This document shows, in pieces, positions 63,363-64,000 of a stretch of DNA of 64,000 nt. Source of the DNA: Micromonospora pallida. GTDB taxonomy: Bacteria > Actinomycetota > Actinomycetes > Mycobacteriales > Micromonosporaceae. The notes under the pieces were generated by a model. The model was not told where the DNA came from, made no database searches, and saw only the letters and a list, made by a program, of their open reading frames with translations. Where the stretch lies: the NCBI RefSeq assembly GCF_900090325.1, contig NZ_FMHW01000002.1:7007001-7071000 (forward strand). The letters are read 5' to 3'. Each line of letters begins with the position of its first letter. The stretch's first letter is position 1. The position numbers and the translations under genes are program-made.

Positions 63363-63441
63363 GCCGCTGCCGGGCCGCTGTTGCGGGGTCGCCGCCGTCC
63401 ACGGCGCGGACGGCCCGAGCGGGGGAGGTTAGGGTCGGGTC

Positions 63442-64000
63442 GTGACCCGACGAGTGGTGGTGGCGTTGCTCGCCCCGGTGGCCTGGTCGCCGCCGGGCAT
63501 CGACCCGGCGGACTGGCGACATGCCCTGGCCGAGGACGTGGTGGACCTCCTCGCCACCCTCCAGGAGGTCGAGACGGCGGTCGCGGTGACGCCTGCGGAC
63601 CGGTCGCTGGCCGACGCGGTGGTCTGGCCCGGCACCCCGGTCGTCGAGGTGCCGGCACCGACCGTCGACGCGGTTCTCGCCGCGCTGGACGGGTACGACC
63701 AGGCCGCCGTGATCGCGGCCGACGCGCCGGACCTGCCAGGGCTCACCGTGGGCAAGCTGCTGCGTCCGTTGACCACCCGGCCCGTCGCGGTGGCTCCGGC
63801 CGAGGGGACCGGACCGGGGCTGCTCGGCCTCGCCGCCCGGCTCCCCGCGCCGGCGTGGCTGCCGGCGGTCGACCTGGACACCGCGCTGCCCACCGCGATC
63901 CGGGCCGCCGCCCCCCGTCCCGCCGACCTCGCGGTCACCGCCGCCTGGCGACGGGTACGCGGCCCGGCCGACTTCGCCACCCTCGACCCGGCGGTGGAGG
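63442..64000 (+). CDS. Nucleotidyl- or glycosyltransferase-like protein (partial at right edge)
   Basis: At least 186 residues are visible and the frame is open to the window end. The segment AAVIAADAPDLPGLTVGKLLRPL resembles the acidic loop of DUF2064/CofC-type nucleotide-dependent transferases; assignment is tentative. GTG 63442 is 6 nt after TAGGGT (63430-63435), which supports a leaderless mRNA and this start. Confidence 0.6.
   Translation, partial: MTRRVVVALLAPVAWSPPGIDPADWRHALAEDVVDLLATLQEVETAVAVTPADRSLADAVVWPGTPVVEVPAPTVDAVLAALDGYDQAAVIAADAPDLPGLTVGKLLRPLTTRPVAVAPAEGTGPGLLGLAARLPAPAWLPAVDLDTALPTAIRAAAPRPADLAVTAAWRRVRGPADFATLDPAVE

Overview
The window is very GC-rich actinobacterial chromosome, most likely from the Micromonosporaceae (Micromonospora-like). 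The grounds are a mycothiol gene (mshB), a mycoredoxin, a WhiB7 regulator, an AdnAB recombination nuclease, the actinobacterial Sdh1-type succinate dehydrogenase, an XRE/DUF397 pair, and frequent GTG/TTG (and one probable CTG) starts with 4-nt stop/start overlaps. No rRNA, tRNA, CRISPR array, insertion sequence, prophage or biosynthetic gene cluster was recognised. Most of the window is core chromosome.

Layout. 1-3.7 kb: sdhC-sdhA-sdhB (minus strand; sdhB runs off the left edge). 4-6.8 kb: a TldD/TldE-like peptidase pair, the TldE half broken by one base. 6.8-13.6 kb: a Uma2-type nuclease gene, then a complete oligopeptide ABC transporter operon (D-F-C-B-A order). 13.6-20.6 kb: S9 peptidase, mshB with a membrane partner, a second membrane protein, an SH3-like/GNAT protein, ferredoxin fdxA overlapped by dapC. 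20.7-28 kb: M48 protease, tyrA, SIMPL protein, P-loop kinase, and a large membrane protein with a lipase-like GHSQG. 28.3-33.9 kb: secreted subtilisin, then divergent dapD and dapE. 34-35.8 kb: small basic protein and two LOG-family genes in tandem. 35.9-42.8 kb: adnA-adnB. 43-46.4 kb: a cold-shock block (cspA, DEAD-box helicase, MerR-like regulator) with a lower-GC gap. 46.5-48.2 kb: small membrane proteins and an Rrf2 regulator. 48.4-52 kb: two M16 peptidase subunits and a NudC-like Nudix protein as one overlapping operon. 52.1-55.4 kb: small protein, DUF397 and XRE regulators, MFS transporter. 55.5-59.1 kb: mrx1, uvrD2, whiB7 and a small partner gene. 59.2-64 kb: repeat array, ABC1/UbiB kinase, ThiF-like protein, three DnaA boxes, DUF5679 zinc ribbon, a possible structured RNA, a YgjP-type metallopeptidase, and a partial gene at the right edge.

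Genes that work together: adnA/adnB and uvrD2 (DNA repair helicases); mshB and mrx1 (mycothiol redox); dapC, dapD and dapE (succinylase branch of lysine/meso-DAP synthesis); cspA and the DEAD-box helicase (cold adaptation). As I recall it, the set adnA-adnB, nudC, mrx1, uvrD2, whiB7, ABC1 kinase is also clustered in Mycobacterium tuberculosis (about Rv3197-Rv3202c).

The strongest non-coding signals are the whiB7 leader (WhiB7-type promoter, upstream ORF, intrinsic terminator before the gene), a hairpin burying the ribosome site of the DEAD-box helicase, three DnaA boxes in 63 bp, a recurring TAnnnT-N6/7-start-codon pattern indicating leaderless mRNAs, paired palindromic operators, and several local repeat arrays.
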